Of a stretch of 32,122 nucleotides of DNA, positions 6,941-15,203 are shown piece after piece. Both the position numbers and the translations under genes were made by a program. Each line of letters opens with the position of its first letter. Within the stretch, counting starts at the first letter, position 1. The DNA comes from JBBQFC01 sp038321615. GTDB lineage: Bacteria > Bacteroidota > Bacteroidia > Flavobacteriales_D > Cryomorphaceae. Under the pieces are notes generated by a model. It was not told the origin of the DNA. It was given only the letters and a program-made list of their open reading frames with translations, and ran no database searches. The stretch is taken from contig JBBQFC010000037.1 of the NCBI GenBank assembly GCA_038321615.1, forward strand, positions 1 through 32,122, read 5' to 3'.

Positions 6941-7982
6941 TCTAAACAAAATCATACAACCCCATTTGACCGATTTAAAGTCCTATAGCAGCGCGCGGAA
7001 TGAATTTTCGGGGGATGCCAAAATTTGGCTTGATGCCAATGAAAGTCCTTTTGCAAATGGCGTGAATAGATATCCGGATCCTTTGCAGATGGAGCTACGC
7101 GATTTAGTCGCAAGCCAAAGAAATGTGGATCCGAAGCAAATCTTCATCGGCAATGGAAGCGATGAAGCGATCGACCTATTGATTCGATGCTTCTGCCGAC
7201 CGGGCAAGGACTCCATCCTTATCTGCCCGCCGACCTATGGAATGTACAGCGTAAGCGCGAACATCAATAATATTCTAATAATAAAAGTACCGCTCCGGGC
7301 TGATTTTAAAATCGATGTTGACTCTATTCTGAACGCAGTAAATAGAAACTCCCCAAAAATCATTTTTCTGTGCTCGCCCAATAATCCGACCGGGAGCAGT
7401 ATTGATACCAATGACATCATAAAAATATGTGAAAATTTCTCGGGATTAGTCGTGATGGATGAAGCATATATTGATTACTCCAATCGCGAAAGTGCAACGC
7501 ACCTTTTGTCGCAATTACCCAATCTGGTTGTGCTCCAAACGCTCAGTAAGGCCTACGGCATGGCAGGATTGCGAATTGGATTTGCTTTTGCAAACAGCCA
7601 GATCACCGCCTTGCTCAATCGGGTGAAACCTCCATACAATATCAATATCCTGAGCCAACAAAAAGCACTTGATTTATTAAGCAATCTCGCCCAAATAAAA
7701 GATCAAATCGAGCAAGTAAAGCAATTGCGCGAAGATTTGATGGCAGAACTTTCTGTTCTAAACGCTGTGAAGCGGGTATTTCCAAGTGATGCCAATTTTT
7801 TGCTCATCGCTTTTCAAAATGCCGATTTAGTTTACCGGTATTTATTGGAACACGGAATTGTAGCTCGCAACAGAAGTGGAGAAATTTCCAATTGCCTTCG
7901 CATTACAATAGGAACACCCGCCGAACAAACAACCTTAATCAAAGTGCTTCAGAAATTGGAGAGCCAAATAAAGAAAACATGA
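6933..7982 (+). CDS. hisC: Histidinol-phosphate aminotransferase
   Basis: PLP-dependent class II aminotransferase converting imidazole-acetol phosphate and glutamate to histidinol phosphate. The protein has 349 residues. The fold-type I landmarks are visible: NESPF (36-40), the SPNNPTG loop (148-154), DEAYIDY (176-182), and the PLP lysine K206 in LSKAYGMAGLRIGF. The C-terminal Arg that binds the substrate phosphate is plausible in LRITIG. It overlaps hisD by eight bases and hisB by four (ATGA at 7979). Confidence 0.96.
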   Translation: MFDLNKIIQPHLTDLKSYSSARNEFSGDAKIWLDANESPFANGVNRYPDPLQMELRDLVASQRNVDPKQIFIGNGSDEAIDLLIRCFCRPGKDSILICPPTYGMYSVSANINNILIIKVPLRADFKIDVDSILNAVNRNSPKIIFLCSPNNPTGSSIDTNDIIKICENFSGLVVMDEAYIDYSNRESATHLLSQLPNLVVLQTLSKAYGMAGLRIGFAFANSQITALLNRVKPPYNINILSQQKALDLLSNLAQIKDQIEQVKQLREDLMAELSVLNAVKRVFPSDANFLLIAFQNADLVYRYLLEHGIVARNRSGEISNCLRITIGTPAEQTTLIKVLQKLESQIKKT

Positions 7983-9067
7983 AAAAAGTACTTTTTATCG
8001 ATCGAGATGGAACCCTGATTTTTGAACCAGCCGATGAGCAAATCGATAGCTTTGAAAAGTTCCGTTTCCTGCCGGGAGTTATCAACTATCTTGCGCGCAT
8101 TTCCAGAGAATTGGAATTCCAATTGGTGATGGTAACCAATCAAGATGGATTGGGAAGCGCAGCATACCCCGAATCGATGTTCCAGAAAATTCAATCATTC
8201 TTAATTCAAACGCTCAGCGACGAAGGCATCGAATTTGACGAAATTCTGATTGATCGCACACGAGCTGCCGAGAATGCACCCACGCGCAAACCGGGAACAG
8301 GAATGCTGACCCATTATATAAAAGGCGATTTTGATCTCGCCGACTCCTTTGTGATTGGAGATCGGGTTACCGATATTGAGCTCGCGAAAAACCTGGGGTC
8401 GAAAGCGATTTTTATCGCTCCCGAAGCAAATCCCGAAGCCGAACTCACCACAGAGAGCTGGGAAGAAATTTATCGCTTCCTGAAAGGCAAGGATCGAAAG
8501 GCGGCTATTTCCCGAAAAACGCGGGAAACAGAAATAAATATTACGTTGAATTTAGATGGTAATTGTGTGTCGGACATTGACACCGGCATTCCATTTTTCG
8601 ACCACATGTTGGATCAATTGGCGCGACATGGCGGAATTGATTTGGCTATACAAGCAAAAGGCGATTTGGAAGTAGATTACCACCACACCATCGAAGATAC
8701 GGCACTGGCCTTAGGTCAGGCTTTTGCAGAGGCGCTTGGTACCAAAAAAGGCTTGGAGCGGTATGGGTTTTTGCTTCCCATGGACGAAGCGATCGCTCAA
8801 GTAGCCCTTGATTTTGGCGGAAGACCTTATCTGCAATGGAAAGTAAAATTCAAAGGAGCGGAAGTTGGGAAAATTCCAACGGAGATGTTCGAACACTTTT
8901 TCCAAAGTTTTTGTCAAACCGCCAAATGCAATATGCATGTGAAGGCCAAAGCGAAAAACGATCATCACCTCATCGAGAGTATTTTCAAGGCTTGGGCGCG
9001 AAGCATCAAATCTGCACTTCGTCGCGATGACAGTGGAGCAATTCCCAGCACAAAAGGAAGCCTATGA
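7979..9067 (+). CDS. hisB: Bifunctional histidinol-phosphatase / imidazoleglycerol-phosphate dehydratase
   Basis: Fusion of 362 residues. Residues 1-165 form a HAD phosphatase that dephosphorylates histidinol phosphate: nucleophile and acid Asp8 and Asp10 in FIDRDGTL, VTNQDGLGS (52-60), and GDRVTDIELA (128-137). Residues 180-362 form the dehydratase, with metal-binding FFDHMLDQLARHGG, DYHHTIEDTALALG and NDHHLIESIFKAWA. The Cys-His-Cys-Cys zinc loop of the E. coli phosphatase half is not conserved: the equivalent stretch (90-104) reads LIDRTRAAENAPTRK with no Cys or His. The start at 7979 is preferred over an in-frame upstream ATG because it starts exactly at the HAD strand and gives the 4-base overlap with hisC. 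Confidence 0.96.
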   Translation: MKKVLFIDRDGTLIFEPADEQIDSFEKFRFLPGVINYLARISRELEFQLVMVTNQDGLGSAAYPESMFQKIQSFLIQTLSDEGIEFDEILIDRTRAAENAPTRKPGTGMLTHYIKGDFDLADSFVIGDRVTDIELAKNLGSKAIFIAPEANPEAELTTESWEEIYRFLKGKDRKAAISRKTRETEINITLNLDGNCVSDIDTGIPFFDHMLDQLARHGGIDLAIQAKGDLEVDYHHTIEDTALALGQAFAEALGTKKGLERYGFLLPMDEAIAQVALDFGGRPYLQWKVKFKGAEVGKIPTEMFEHFFQSFCQTAKCNMHVKAKAKNDHHLIESIFKAWARSIKSALRRDDSGAIPSTKGSL

Positions 9068-9642
9068 TCGCCATAATCGATTACGGAGCGGGGAATATTC
9101 GCTCGGTTCAGAATGCATTCGCCCGATTAAATGTGGAAACAGTTATCACCGGCGATGCTGAAACAATCAGGGCAGCCGATCGGGTTATTTTTCCCGGTGT
9201 CGGACATGCGAAAGCCGCTATGCAGCTTATCCGCGAGCAAAATCTGGACGCCACAATTCCCAACCTTCGTCAACCGGTTCTCGGCATTTGCCTGGGGATG
9301 CAGTTGCTCTGCGAATGGACGGAAGAAGGCGATACAGCCGGTCTTGGAATCTTCTCAACAAGGGTGCGGAAGTTTGGTTCCGATCTGCGCATACCGCACA
9401 TGGGCTGGAATAATGTCATTGACGCCAAAGGCAAACTATTCGAAAACATCGAACCATCTGCCGACTTTTATTTTGTACACAGCTACGCGGTCGAGATCGA
9501 TGCGCACACTATAGCGACTTCGGAAATGGGTTATCCCTTCGCCGCCGCCGCGGAGAAAGGCAACTTCTATGGCGTTCAATTTCACCCCGAAAAATCGGGA
9601 AGTGCCGGCCAGCAACTGCTAAAAAACTTTTTGAAAGTATGA
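9064..9642 (+). CDS. hisH: Imidazole glycerol phosphate synthase, glutaminase subunit
   Basis: Class I glutamine amidotransferase of 192 residues. It hydrolyses glutamine and channels ammonia to HisF to make imidazole glycerol phosphate and AICAR. The catalytic triad is complete: Cys76 in GICLGMQLL, and His174 and Glu176 in GVQFHPEKSG. The N-terminal IIDYGAGNIRSV and oxyanion-region FPGVGH are typical. The partner gene hisF is two genes downstream, with hisA in between. Four-base overlaps exist with hisB and hisA. Confidence 0.97.
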   Translation: MIAIIDYGAGNIRSVQNAFARLNVETVITGDAETIRAADRVIFPGVGHAKAAMQLIREQNLDATIPNLRQPVLGICLGMQLLCEWTEEGDTAGLGIFSTRVRKFGSDLRIPHMGWNNVIDAKGKLFENIEPSADFYFVHSYAVEIDAHTIATSEMGYPFAAAAEKGNFYGVQFHPEKSGSAGQQLLKNFLKV

Positions 9643-10355
9643 GAATTATACCCGCTATTGATCTGATTGATGGAAAATGTGTTCGGCTCAGCCAGGGCGA
9701 CTACAATCGGCAGCGCACCTATTCCGAGAGTCCGCTTGATATGGCTAAAACAATGGAAGATGCAGGTATCCAATATTTGCATTTGGTCGATTTGGATGGG
9801 GCGCGATTGGGGAAAACCGTTCATTGGAATATCCTGGAAAACATAGCGAACAACACGAATCTCCAAGTGGATTTCGGAGGCGGTTTAAAAACGTCGGAAG
9901 ACCTGCGCCAAGCGTTTGAATCGGGAGCACGACAAGTGGTTATTGGTTCCGTTTCGGTGCAAAACCCCGAACGGGTAGAAAATTGGGGAAAGGAATTCGG
10001 CTTCGAACGAATAATCCTGGCGGCAGATGTACACGGTAAAAAGGTGGCCACCCATGGATGGATGGAAACGAGTGACCTGGAATTGGCGACTTATATTTCA
10101 AATTTTTCCAGCCTTGGATTTCGATATTTTCTATGCACGGACATTGCGCGCGACGGAATGCTCAACGGTCCCGCTTTTGAGCTTTATGAAGAAATAATTC
10201 GCCAAAGCCCGAAGATTAAACTGCTTGCAAGTGGTGGAATTCGAAACATCGGCGATTTAACAAAACTCAGGGAGATGGGTCTGGATGGAGCCATATTGGG
10301 CAAGGCCATTTACGAAGGCAAAATCTCCATGAACGAACTCGCTCAAATATGCTGA
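9639..10355 (+). CDS. hisA: ProFAR isomerase (phosphoribosylformimino-AICAR-phosphate isomerase)
   Basis: A TIM-barrel isomerase of 238 residues that opens the ribose of ProFAR to PRFAR by an Amadori rearrangement. The start RIIPAIDLIDGKCVRLSQGDY carries the general base Asp8; Asp130 (LAADVHG) is the likely partner acid. Phosphate-binding loops are DFGGGLKT (78-85) and the GGIRN motif near residue 207. It is homologous to the adjacent HisF, which has the same half-barrel repeats. It overlaps hisH by four bases and hisF by seven. Confidence 0.96.
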   Translation: MRIIPAIDLIDGKCVRLSQGDYNRQRTYSESPLDMAKTMEDAGIQYLHLVDLDGARLGKTVHWNILENIANNTNLQVDFGGGLKTSEDLRQAFESGARQVVIGSVSVQNPERVENWGKEFGFERIILAADVHGKKVATHGWMETSDLELATYISNFSSLGFRYFLCTDIARDGMLNGPAFELYEEIIRQSPKIKLLASGGIRNIGDLTKLREMGLDGAILGKAIYEGKISMNELAQIC

Positions 10356-11101
10356 AAAGGCGCATTATTCCTTGTCTCGACATCGCCAATGGCCGAACGG
10401 TAAAAGGCGTGAATTTTCTCAACCTTCGCGATGCCGGCGACCCCGTAGTTCTCGCCGCGGCTTATGCCAAACAGGGCGCTGACGAACTGGTGTTTCTGGA
10501 TATTACGGCGACGATAGACGGAAGGAAAACCTTAATCGAATTGGTAAGAGAAATTGCCAATGTGATCGATATTCCATTTACAGTAGGAGGCGGAATCCGA
10601 TCGGTTGCCGATGTAAAAGCCCTCCTGCAAGCCGGAGCAGATAAAGTAAGCGTGAACTCCGCGGCGGTAGCGCGCCCTGCATTATTGTCTGAAATATCCG
10701 AAACCTTCGGAAACCAATGCCTGGTAGTAGCTGTCGATGCGCAGGCCGACGGAGATACGTTTCGCGTGATGGTAAATGGCGGACGCACTCCTACCAATTG
10801 GGAAGTATCGCAGTGGGCCAGGGAATGTGAGCGTCTTGGAGCCGGAGAAATCCTTCTGACTTCCATGCGGAAAGACGGCAGCCGTTCGGGTTTTGATGTT
10901 GAGCTGACAAGCGCTGTGTCGCAAGCTGTAAAGTTGCCGGTAATAGCTTCAGGCGGCGGTGGAACCGAAGATCATTTCCGAGAAATATTTGAAAAAACCG
11001 AAGCCACCGGAGCGCTGGCGGCTAGTGTATTTCATTTTGGCGACATCGCTATTCCCGAACTTAAAACCTATTTAAAATCCTATAAAATCCCTGTGAGATG
11101 A
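10349..11101 (+). CDS. hisF: Imidazole glycerol phosphate synthase, cyclase subunit
   Basis: A TIM-barrel cyclase of 250 residues that uses ammonia from HisH to turn PRFAR into imidazole glycerol phosphate and AICAR. The two catalytic aspartates fall at the canonical positions, Asp11 (IPCLDIANG) and Asp130 (VVAVDAQ). Other family marks are RDAGDPV (28-34), FLDITAT (49-55), the phosphate loop VGGGIRSV (79-86) and SGGGG in the C-terminal half. It overlaps hisA by seven bases and hisIE by four. Confidence 0.97.
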   Translation: MLKRRIIPCLDIANGRTVKGVNFLNLRDAGDPVVLAAAYAKQGADELVFLDITATIDGRKTLIELVREIANVIDIPFTVGGGIRSVADVKALLQAGADKVSVNSAAVARPALLSEISETFGNQCLVVAVDAQADGDTFRVMVNGGRTPTNWEVSQWARECERLGAGEILLTSMRKDGSRSGFDVELTSAVSQAVKLPVIASGGGGTEDHFREIFEKTEATGALAASVFHFGDIAIPELKTYLKSYKIPVR

Positions 11102-11688
11102 AGTTAAACTATGATTCGAATACCGGCTTAATTCCGGCGATAATCCAGGACGATCGCAACCAGCAAGTGCTTATGCTCGGGTATATGAATGAAGAAGCAT
11201 TGACCTTGACAAAGGACAGCGGTTGGGTGACCTTTTACAGCCGCAGCAGAAAGGAGATTTGGATGAAGGGAGGAACTTCCGGAAACAAGCTGCGTGTGAT
11301 TTCCATGGCTCCCGATTGCGACCAGGACACGCTACTCATTCGCGCCATTCCAGAAGGCCCAACTTGCCATACTGGTGAATATTCATGCTTTGGAAAACGC
11401 GACAAACAAGGTTTTCTCTATTTATTGGAAGCTACCATTCAAATGCGAAAATTGCAACCGATTGAAGCGAGCTACACATCGAGTTTGTTCGCCAGTGGTC
11501 TAAACCGTATTGCTCAAAAAGTGGGAGAAGAAGCGGTGGAATTAATCATTGAAGCGAAGGATCAAAACCGGGAGAAATTCGAAGGCGAAGCCGCTGACTT
11601 ACTTTACCACTTATTGGTTTTGTTCGCAGAAAAAGGGACGAGCCTGGGAGAGATAGAAGGGGTATTGGCGGAAAGGGAGAAGGAGTAA
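11098..11688 (+). CDS. hisI: Bifunctional phosphoribosyl-AMP cyclohydrolase / phosphoribosyl-ATP pyrophosphatase
   Basis: The HisIE fusion of 196 residues covers steps two and three. Residues 1-110 are the zinc/magnesium cyclohydrolase: Asp73, Asp75 and Asp77 with Cys74 in PDCDQDT, then Cys90 and Cys97 in GPTCHTGEYSCF. Residues 125-196 are the all-helical HisE pyrophosphatase with KVGEEAVELIIEAK and AADLLYHLLVLFAEKG. It is the last gene of the operon. No clear hairpin terminator follows in the 129-base gap to the convergent gene at 11818. A second, partial copy of its 3' end lies at 14827-14989. Confidence 0.96.
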   Translation: MKLNYDSNTGLIPAIIQDDRNQQVLMLGYMNEEALTLTKDSGWVTFYSRSRKEIWMKGGTSGNKLRVISMAPDCDQDTLLIRAIPEGPTCHTGEYSCFGKRDKQGFLYLLEATIQMRKLQPIEASYTSSLFASGLNRIAQKVGEEAVELIIEAKDQNREKFEGEAADLLYHLLVLFAEKGTSLGEIEGVLAEREKE

Positions 11689-11817
11689 CGGGAGAATTAA
11701 TCGATTACAGAAAAATAGTAATGCGCAAAGACTTGAATAATTAACTAAGCCTTGCTCTGTTAACACACTACGGCCTAAACCCTATTACCTTTAACTCCTA
11801 CTTTGATGCCCCGCTGG

Positions 11818-12819
11818 TTATTCCAAAACCAACTTTACCATAAAAGGAAAATGGTCGCTACCAAAATCGTCCAACCGTTCCACTTCCGTTACTTTCCATT
11901 GGTGGGAGACAAACACATAATCGAGCGGCCAACGAAAAAACCACGAATCAGCATGGTAGGTATTATACATCCCACGGCCTCTTCTGGTATCCTTCATTTT
12001 ACTCTTTTTTTCAAACTCTTTTAGATTGTGGCTCCACCCTACATCATTAAAATCGCCGGCCAGGACGGTAGGCATGATTTCTTTGGCGAGCATATTACCA
12101 GCCAAATTCAAGGCTTCTTCTTCTCCCCTCCCAATATTGGTGGGATGACCGCTGGGCACAGGAGCAACGGGGTGAAGTGACATCATCTTGAACGTGTTGC
12201 CACTGTTTAATCGAATAGTGGCAAATATACTTGGTACGCTATCCCTATTGAGGAAATGTATTTCGTGTTGAAGCAATAGCAATTTTGAGTACAGTGCCAT
12301 TCCGTATGTGTTTGAAACAGGGTAAGCAACCCGGTAAGGATAGTCGGCGTGAAGCGTGGCTAATTTTTCCATCCACCATTTATCAGGTTCGAGTATTAAG
12401 AGGATGTCTGGTGAAGCTTCGCGCACTATTTCCAAAAATTCTGCCGTTTCCCGGTTGTTCATCAAGACATTTGCTACCATAATGCTAACGTCCGCAGACT
12501 GATCTCCCAAAGACGTATCCGCTTCAGGAACAGCATTCGGCGCAAGAAAAGTATAAGGGAATATTATGAACGCTTGAACAGAAATTGCCGCCGAAAGCAT
12601 GGCAATAAATATCTTATTCCATATAGTTTGCCATTTTTTTAGAACAAGGACGATAACGAAGCAAAAAGTAAGAGCAATAAAAAAGCCTGGCCGCGGAAAA
12701 TTTAACACCTGCAGAAACCAGAGTCCGGAATCATAAAAAAGGCTCGCTGCAGTTAGAAAGCTCAGTACTATCCCTATTGCGAGAACGGTTATGTATACTA
12801 TCTTTCTAAATTTACCCAT
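11818..12819 (-). CDS. Membrane-anchored endonuclease/exonuclease/phosphatase family protein
   Basis: The protein has 333 residues from the ATG at 12819; an in-frame TTG at 12840 is less likely. The N-terminal third has three hydrophobic segments (VYITVLAIGIVLSFLTAA, GFFIALTFCFVIVLVL, IFIAMLSAAISVQAFIIF), then an EEP catalytic domain of DNase I type. Its motifs are VANVLMNN, LLILEPDKWW (the metal-binding Glu), LHPVAPVPSGHP, the catalytic LAGDFNDVGW and the final GSDHFPFMV with its Asp-His pair. The domain probably faces the periplasm. Substrate (nucleic acid, sugar or lipid phosphate) cannot be told. It is convergent with the his operon. Confidence 0.85.
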   Translation of the reverse strand: MGKFRKIVYITVLAIGIVLSFLTAASLFYDSGLWFLQVLNFPRPGFFIALTFCFVIVLVLKKWQTIWNKIFIAMLSAAISVQAFIIFPYTFLAPNAVPEADTSLGDQSADVSIMVANVLMNNRETAEFLEIVREASPDILLILEPDKWWMEKLATLHADYPYRVAYPVSNTYGMALYSKLLLLQHEIHFLNRDSVPSIFATIRLNSGNTFKMMSLHPVAPVPSGHPTNIGRGEEEALNLAGNMLAKEIMPTVLAGDFNDVGWSHNLKEFEKKSKMKDTRRGRGMYNTYHADSWFFRWPLDYVFVSHQWKVTEVERLDDFGSDHFPFMVKLVLE

Positions 12820-12840
12820 AACAGCGTAATAAATTACCAA

Positions 12841-13175
12841 GAAAAAAATGAAACGACAGAAAGGTTAGCCGTATAAGATTTTCGCGGTTCAAATTGAAAA
12901 CGTTTTTCGCAAGGTGGTATTCGTGTCTTTCAGGAGTGCTCATCAGCCACATGGATGGATGAAACATGCAATCGGCTGAACCGATGTGAGATTCTGATAC
13001 CAGAGTTGACAACAAAAAATTAAACCCGCAAGGAAATGGACTTAAGGCTCCGACCGATACAAACGAATTGAAATCTTTTGGTGCTTCGAAAGCATTTGGC
13101 ATTAGTTCGAATCAATTCATCAATTCAAAAGGGTAAACGTCCCGCGGGAAGGAGTTCAAAAAAATAAAGTTTCGA
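12841..13175. other. Intergenic stretch with one doubtful open frame
   Basis: A minus-strand frame from ATG 13102 to 12812 would encode 96 residues and overlap the start of the EEP gene by eight bases. The product (MPNAFEAPKDFNSF..., with SESHIGSADCMFHPSMW in the middle) has no signal peptide, membrane segment or family I recognise, so I do not call it as a gene. No hairpin or promoter stands out. Confidence 0.25.
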
Positions 13176-13490
13176 CTAATAGGTTTTCAACTTTCCCAGT
13201 GCGGTATCGAGTGAGCTTTTCAATTTATCCAGCGCACTTTTTAATGCTTCATGTACTGTATCGCCATGAGCTGTAACTGCAATTGGCTGCATTCCTTCGA
13301 GTCGAGCCTCGAGCATACAACGCTTGTCGCTCAAACCGCTTTTGTGGCTGTTCTCGTCAGTTATGTGAACTTCTACCCGCGTTATTTGTTCTTGAAATCT
13401 TTGTAGAGTTTCGGCAACAGTGCTTTCTAAATAATTGCTTAATTCTTCGGACCCTGCTACGTTATTATCTGAATTTATTTGAATAATCAT
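13176..13490 (-). CDS. HPF/RaiA-type ribosome-associated protein
   Basis: A 104-residue protein related to hibernation-promoting factors, which bind the 30S decoding region and inactivate ribosomes in stress or stationary phase. The N-terminal strand MIIQINSDNNVAGSEELSNY, the helix with ETLQRFQEQITRVEVHITDEN, KRCMLEARLEG and the final amphipathic helix ALKSALDKLKSSLDTALGKL follow the beta-alpha-beta-beta-beta-alpha fold. It lacks the long C-terminal dimerisation domain, so it is a short form. The subfamily often seen in this context has DENxxKxGxxDKRC, as here. It is the last gene of a three-gene minus-strand unit; the 46-base gap upstream holds a small CAGCG/CGCTG hairpin. Confidence 0.75.
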   Translation of the reverse strand: MIIQINSDNNVAGSEELSNYLESTVAETLQRFQEQITRVEVHITDENSHKSGLSDKRCMLEARLEGMQPIAVTAHGDTVHEALKSALDKLKSSLDTALGKLKTY

Positions 13491-13536
13491 GTGATTTTAT
13501 TTTTTATTGTCATTGCAGCGCTTCCTACGCTGTCAG

Positions 13537-14043
13537 TTAGTCGTTTCGAAATTCTTTGCGGTTATAAAACTGACTGCCGGATGCTATCCCGTCATCAAAT
13601 TTATTATCTGGGAAATAATGCGGCAAAACCGTTAACTCATAGGATCTTTCTAAATCAACCCCTTTTCTAAATCTTTTCGTTTTTGCAAAAGTTTTGTAAT
13701 CTATTTGGCCTATGTGCACCTTCCTATTGTCTTCCTCGAGGGTTGCCATACCGATTGGAATAATAAGGTGGTTTTCTCCATCCCCATTTAAAAATTCGTG
13801 AACTCCTTTGTTAGCTGGAGCTGCGTAAGTTTGATGACCGGATTCAATCAAGGAAGCATCAACTTCTACATCGAGATAAACAACACGTTTGGCTTCTTTG
13901 CTAACAAGTAAACCGTCCACCTTGCCTATATTTCTGTTGTTTGTATCAATCACGTCCCACTTACTTACATCGGGATATTCATCGGCCACTTTGTAACCTG
14001 ATAATTCATGTAGATAATACAGGTTTTTATCTTTGTCTTTCAT
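13537..14043 (-). CDS. PRC-barrel domain protein
   Basis: The protein has 168 residues and no signal peptide. Residues 1-75 contain the PRC-barrel pattern: LSGYKVADEYPDVSKWDVIDTNNRNIGKVDGLLVSKEAKRVVYLDVEVD is split over a short hairpin-rich beta-barrel. A second, related segment (HLIIPIGMATLEEDNRKVHIG) follows. PRC barrels occur in RimM and photosynthetic reaction-centre H subunits, and as stand-alone stress proteins in Bacteroidota and Deinococcus. The C-terminus (FPDNKFDDGIASGSQFYNRKEF) is polar. It stands 24 bases after the membrane-protein gene and 46 before the ribosome-hibernation-like gene, which suggests a shared stress role, by inference. Confidence 0.75.
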   Translation of the reverse strand: MKDKDKNLYYLHELSGYKVADEYPDVSKWDVIDTNNRNIGKVDGLLVSKEAKRVVYLDVEVDASLIESGHQTYAAPANKGVHEFLNGDGENHLIIPIGMATLEEDNRKVHIGQIDYKTFAKTKRFRKGVDLERSYELTVLPHYFPDNKFDDGIASGSQFYNRKEFRND

Positions 14044-14067
14044 AATCGAGCGTTTAAATGGAGCTAT

Positions 14068-14643
14068 TTAATTCATGCTATTCAACAGGTCTGCGGCCTT
14101 TTCGAAAAAAGATTTAATAGCATCCCGTTGGTCAAGCGTTAGTGTTTCAGGGTTAATTGCCGAAGCAGCGCTTTTTATATCAGCGGCTTCAGCGCTCAAG
14201 CTTGGGTATTTAGCCTGCTGCAAATTTTGCAGCGAATTGGCTAACACATCAGCAGCGCTTCTTATTTTATCGCCATGGGTAGTTACCATCGGATCTATTG
14301 TTATTTGGTCCGCAAGCTGTTGAGCCTTCGTTATGTCCGCCTTTACGTCGTAACCTACTTCACCCGCCATAGCTTCTACGGCAGCTATTAACTTTGTATG
14401 AGCCTCATTGGTAAATACATGGTCAATGCCCATTGTAGCGGTGTCGGAATTAATAAAGGTAACGTAAGCGGCAACTGTGTTGTTATTCTCGTTAACATCA
14501 ATCAACGAGGTGTTATCTGCTGTTTTTGCAGGCTCCGCTGTATCAAGGTGCACAAAGAAAAACCAGCCAGCAGCGACTATACCGAGCACTAATAATATCC
14601 AGGGCCAAATCAGTTTTTTCTTCTCTATTTTAATTTCAGTCAT
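14068..14643 (-). CDS. Single-pass membrane protein with helical exported domain
   Basis: The 191-residue protein has a short cytoplasmic start (MTEIKIEKKKLIWP), one membrane helix at about residues 13-31 (WILLVLGIVAAGWFFFVHL), and a long periplasmic part. After an Asn/Thr-rich linker, residues about 70-190 are mostly Ala-rich helices (AAVEAMAGEVG, KIRSAADVLANSLQNLQ, SAEAADIKSAASAI, IKSFFEKAADLLNSMN). No enzymatic motif is seen. Similar proteins occur next to PRC-barrel genes in Bacteroidota. It is the first gene of the three-gene unit running to 13176. Confidence 0.7.
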   Translation of the reverse strand: MTEIKIEKKKLIWPWILLVLGIVAAGWFFFVHLDTAEPAKTADNTSLIDVNENNNTVAAYVTFINSDTATMGIDHVFTNEAHTKLIAAVEAMAGEVGYDVKADITKAQQLADQITIDPMVTTHGDKIRSAADVLANSLQNLQQAKYPSLSAEAADIKSAASAINPETLTLDQRDAIKSFFEKAADLLNSMN

Positions 14644-14805
14644 AACGGATTTTACATTTGTATTTGCTGTTTAAAGCTTAAAAAATCATGCCATTTCGAT
14701 GTTCCTAATAACAGGGGAAATCGCTAATTAATTTGGGGAATAACCTTCATTATTCTCGCAACTTGGGGTAAAATCTCTACAGATAGGAAAGTATGCAGCG
14801 ATCTT

Positions 14806-14836
14806 GTCATGCGCGCAACGGGCGATAAGAAGCGGT
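14806..14836. repeat. 31-base dispersed repeat, copy 1
   Basis: This segment (GTCATGCGCGCAA, then GCGATAAGAAGCGGT) matches 17902-17932 at 27 of 31 bases by hand count. Its right end runs into the hisE-like fragment, so the repeat spans the junction of that fragment with unrelated DNA. Confidence 0.5.
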
Positions 14837-14989
14837 AGAATTAATCATTGATGCGAAGGATCAAAACCGGGAGAAATTTGAAGGCGAAGGCGCTGACTTG
14901 CTTTACTACTTATTGGTTCTGCTCGCAGAAAAAGGGACGAGTTTGGGAGAAATAGAAGGGATTTTGGACGGTAGGGAGAAGGGTCAGTG
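14827..14989 (+). pseudogene. Orphan fragment of hisIE (3' third, HisE domain)
   Basis: This segment aligns without gaps to the 3' end of hisIE (11528-11690), about 88% identical by hand count. Translated in the hisE frame it gives EAVELIIDAKDQNREKF, GEGADLLYYLLVLLAEKG and TSLGEIEGILDGREKG, matching residues 145-195 of HisIE. A TAA stands directly before the first matching codon, and there is no start, so it cannot make a functional protein. The stop codon of the parent has become CAG and the frame runs on to TAG at 15033. The indels are zero and several changes are at third positions, so it may have diverged as coding DNA, for example in a relative's operon, before arriving here. The rest of 14644-15203 shows no gene. 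Confidence 0.85.
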
Positions 14990-15203
14990 CCACTGTGCTC
15001 GCAGAAATCCCAAGATCGCTTGGAGTATGACGTAGACTCAAGAAATATACGAATCAATTTGTCCAACCAACACTTAAAGAAATACTTCCGAGACAAATAA
15101 AATTGAACAATTTTTATTGTGTTAGTTCAAAATCACGAAAGCTCAAAGGCATTTACAATATACAATAACTCCGAGCGTTAATATTTCCATCAAACAACTA
15201 ATC

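Noticed and set aside
7892..7978. 29-codon N-terminal extension of hisB
   Set aside because: It lies wholly within hisC, has no homology, and the ATG at 7979 starts at the HAD core with a 4-base overlap.
12812..13102. 96-codon minus-strand frame before the EEP gene
   Set aside because: ATG start and 8-base overlap are suggestive, but there is no domain, signal or compositional support, so it is described only as part of the intergenic stretch.
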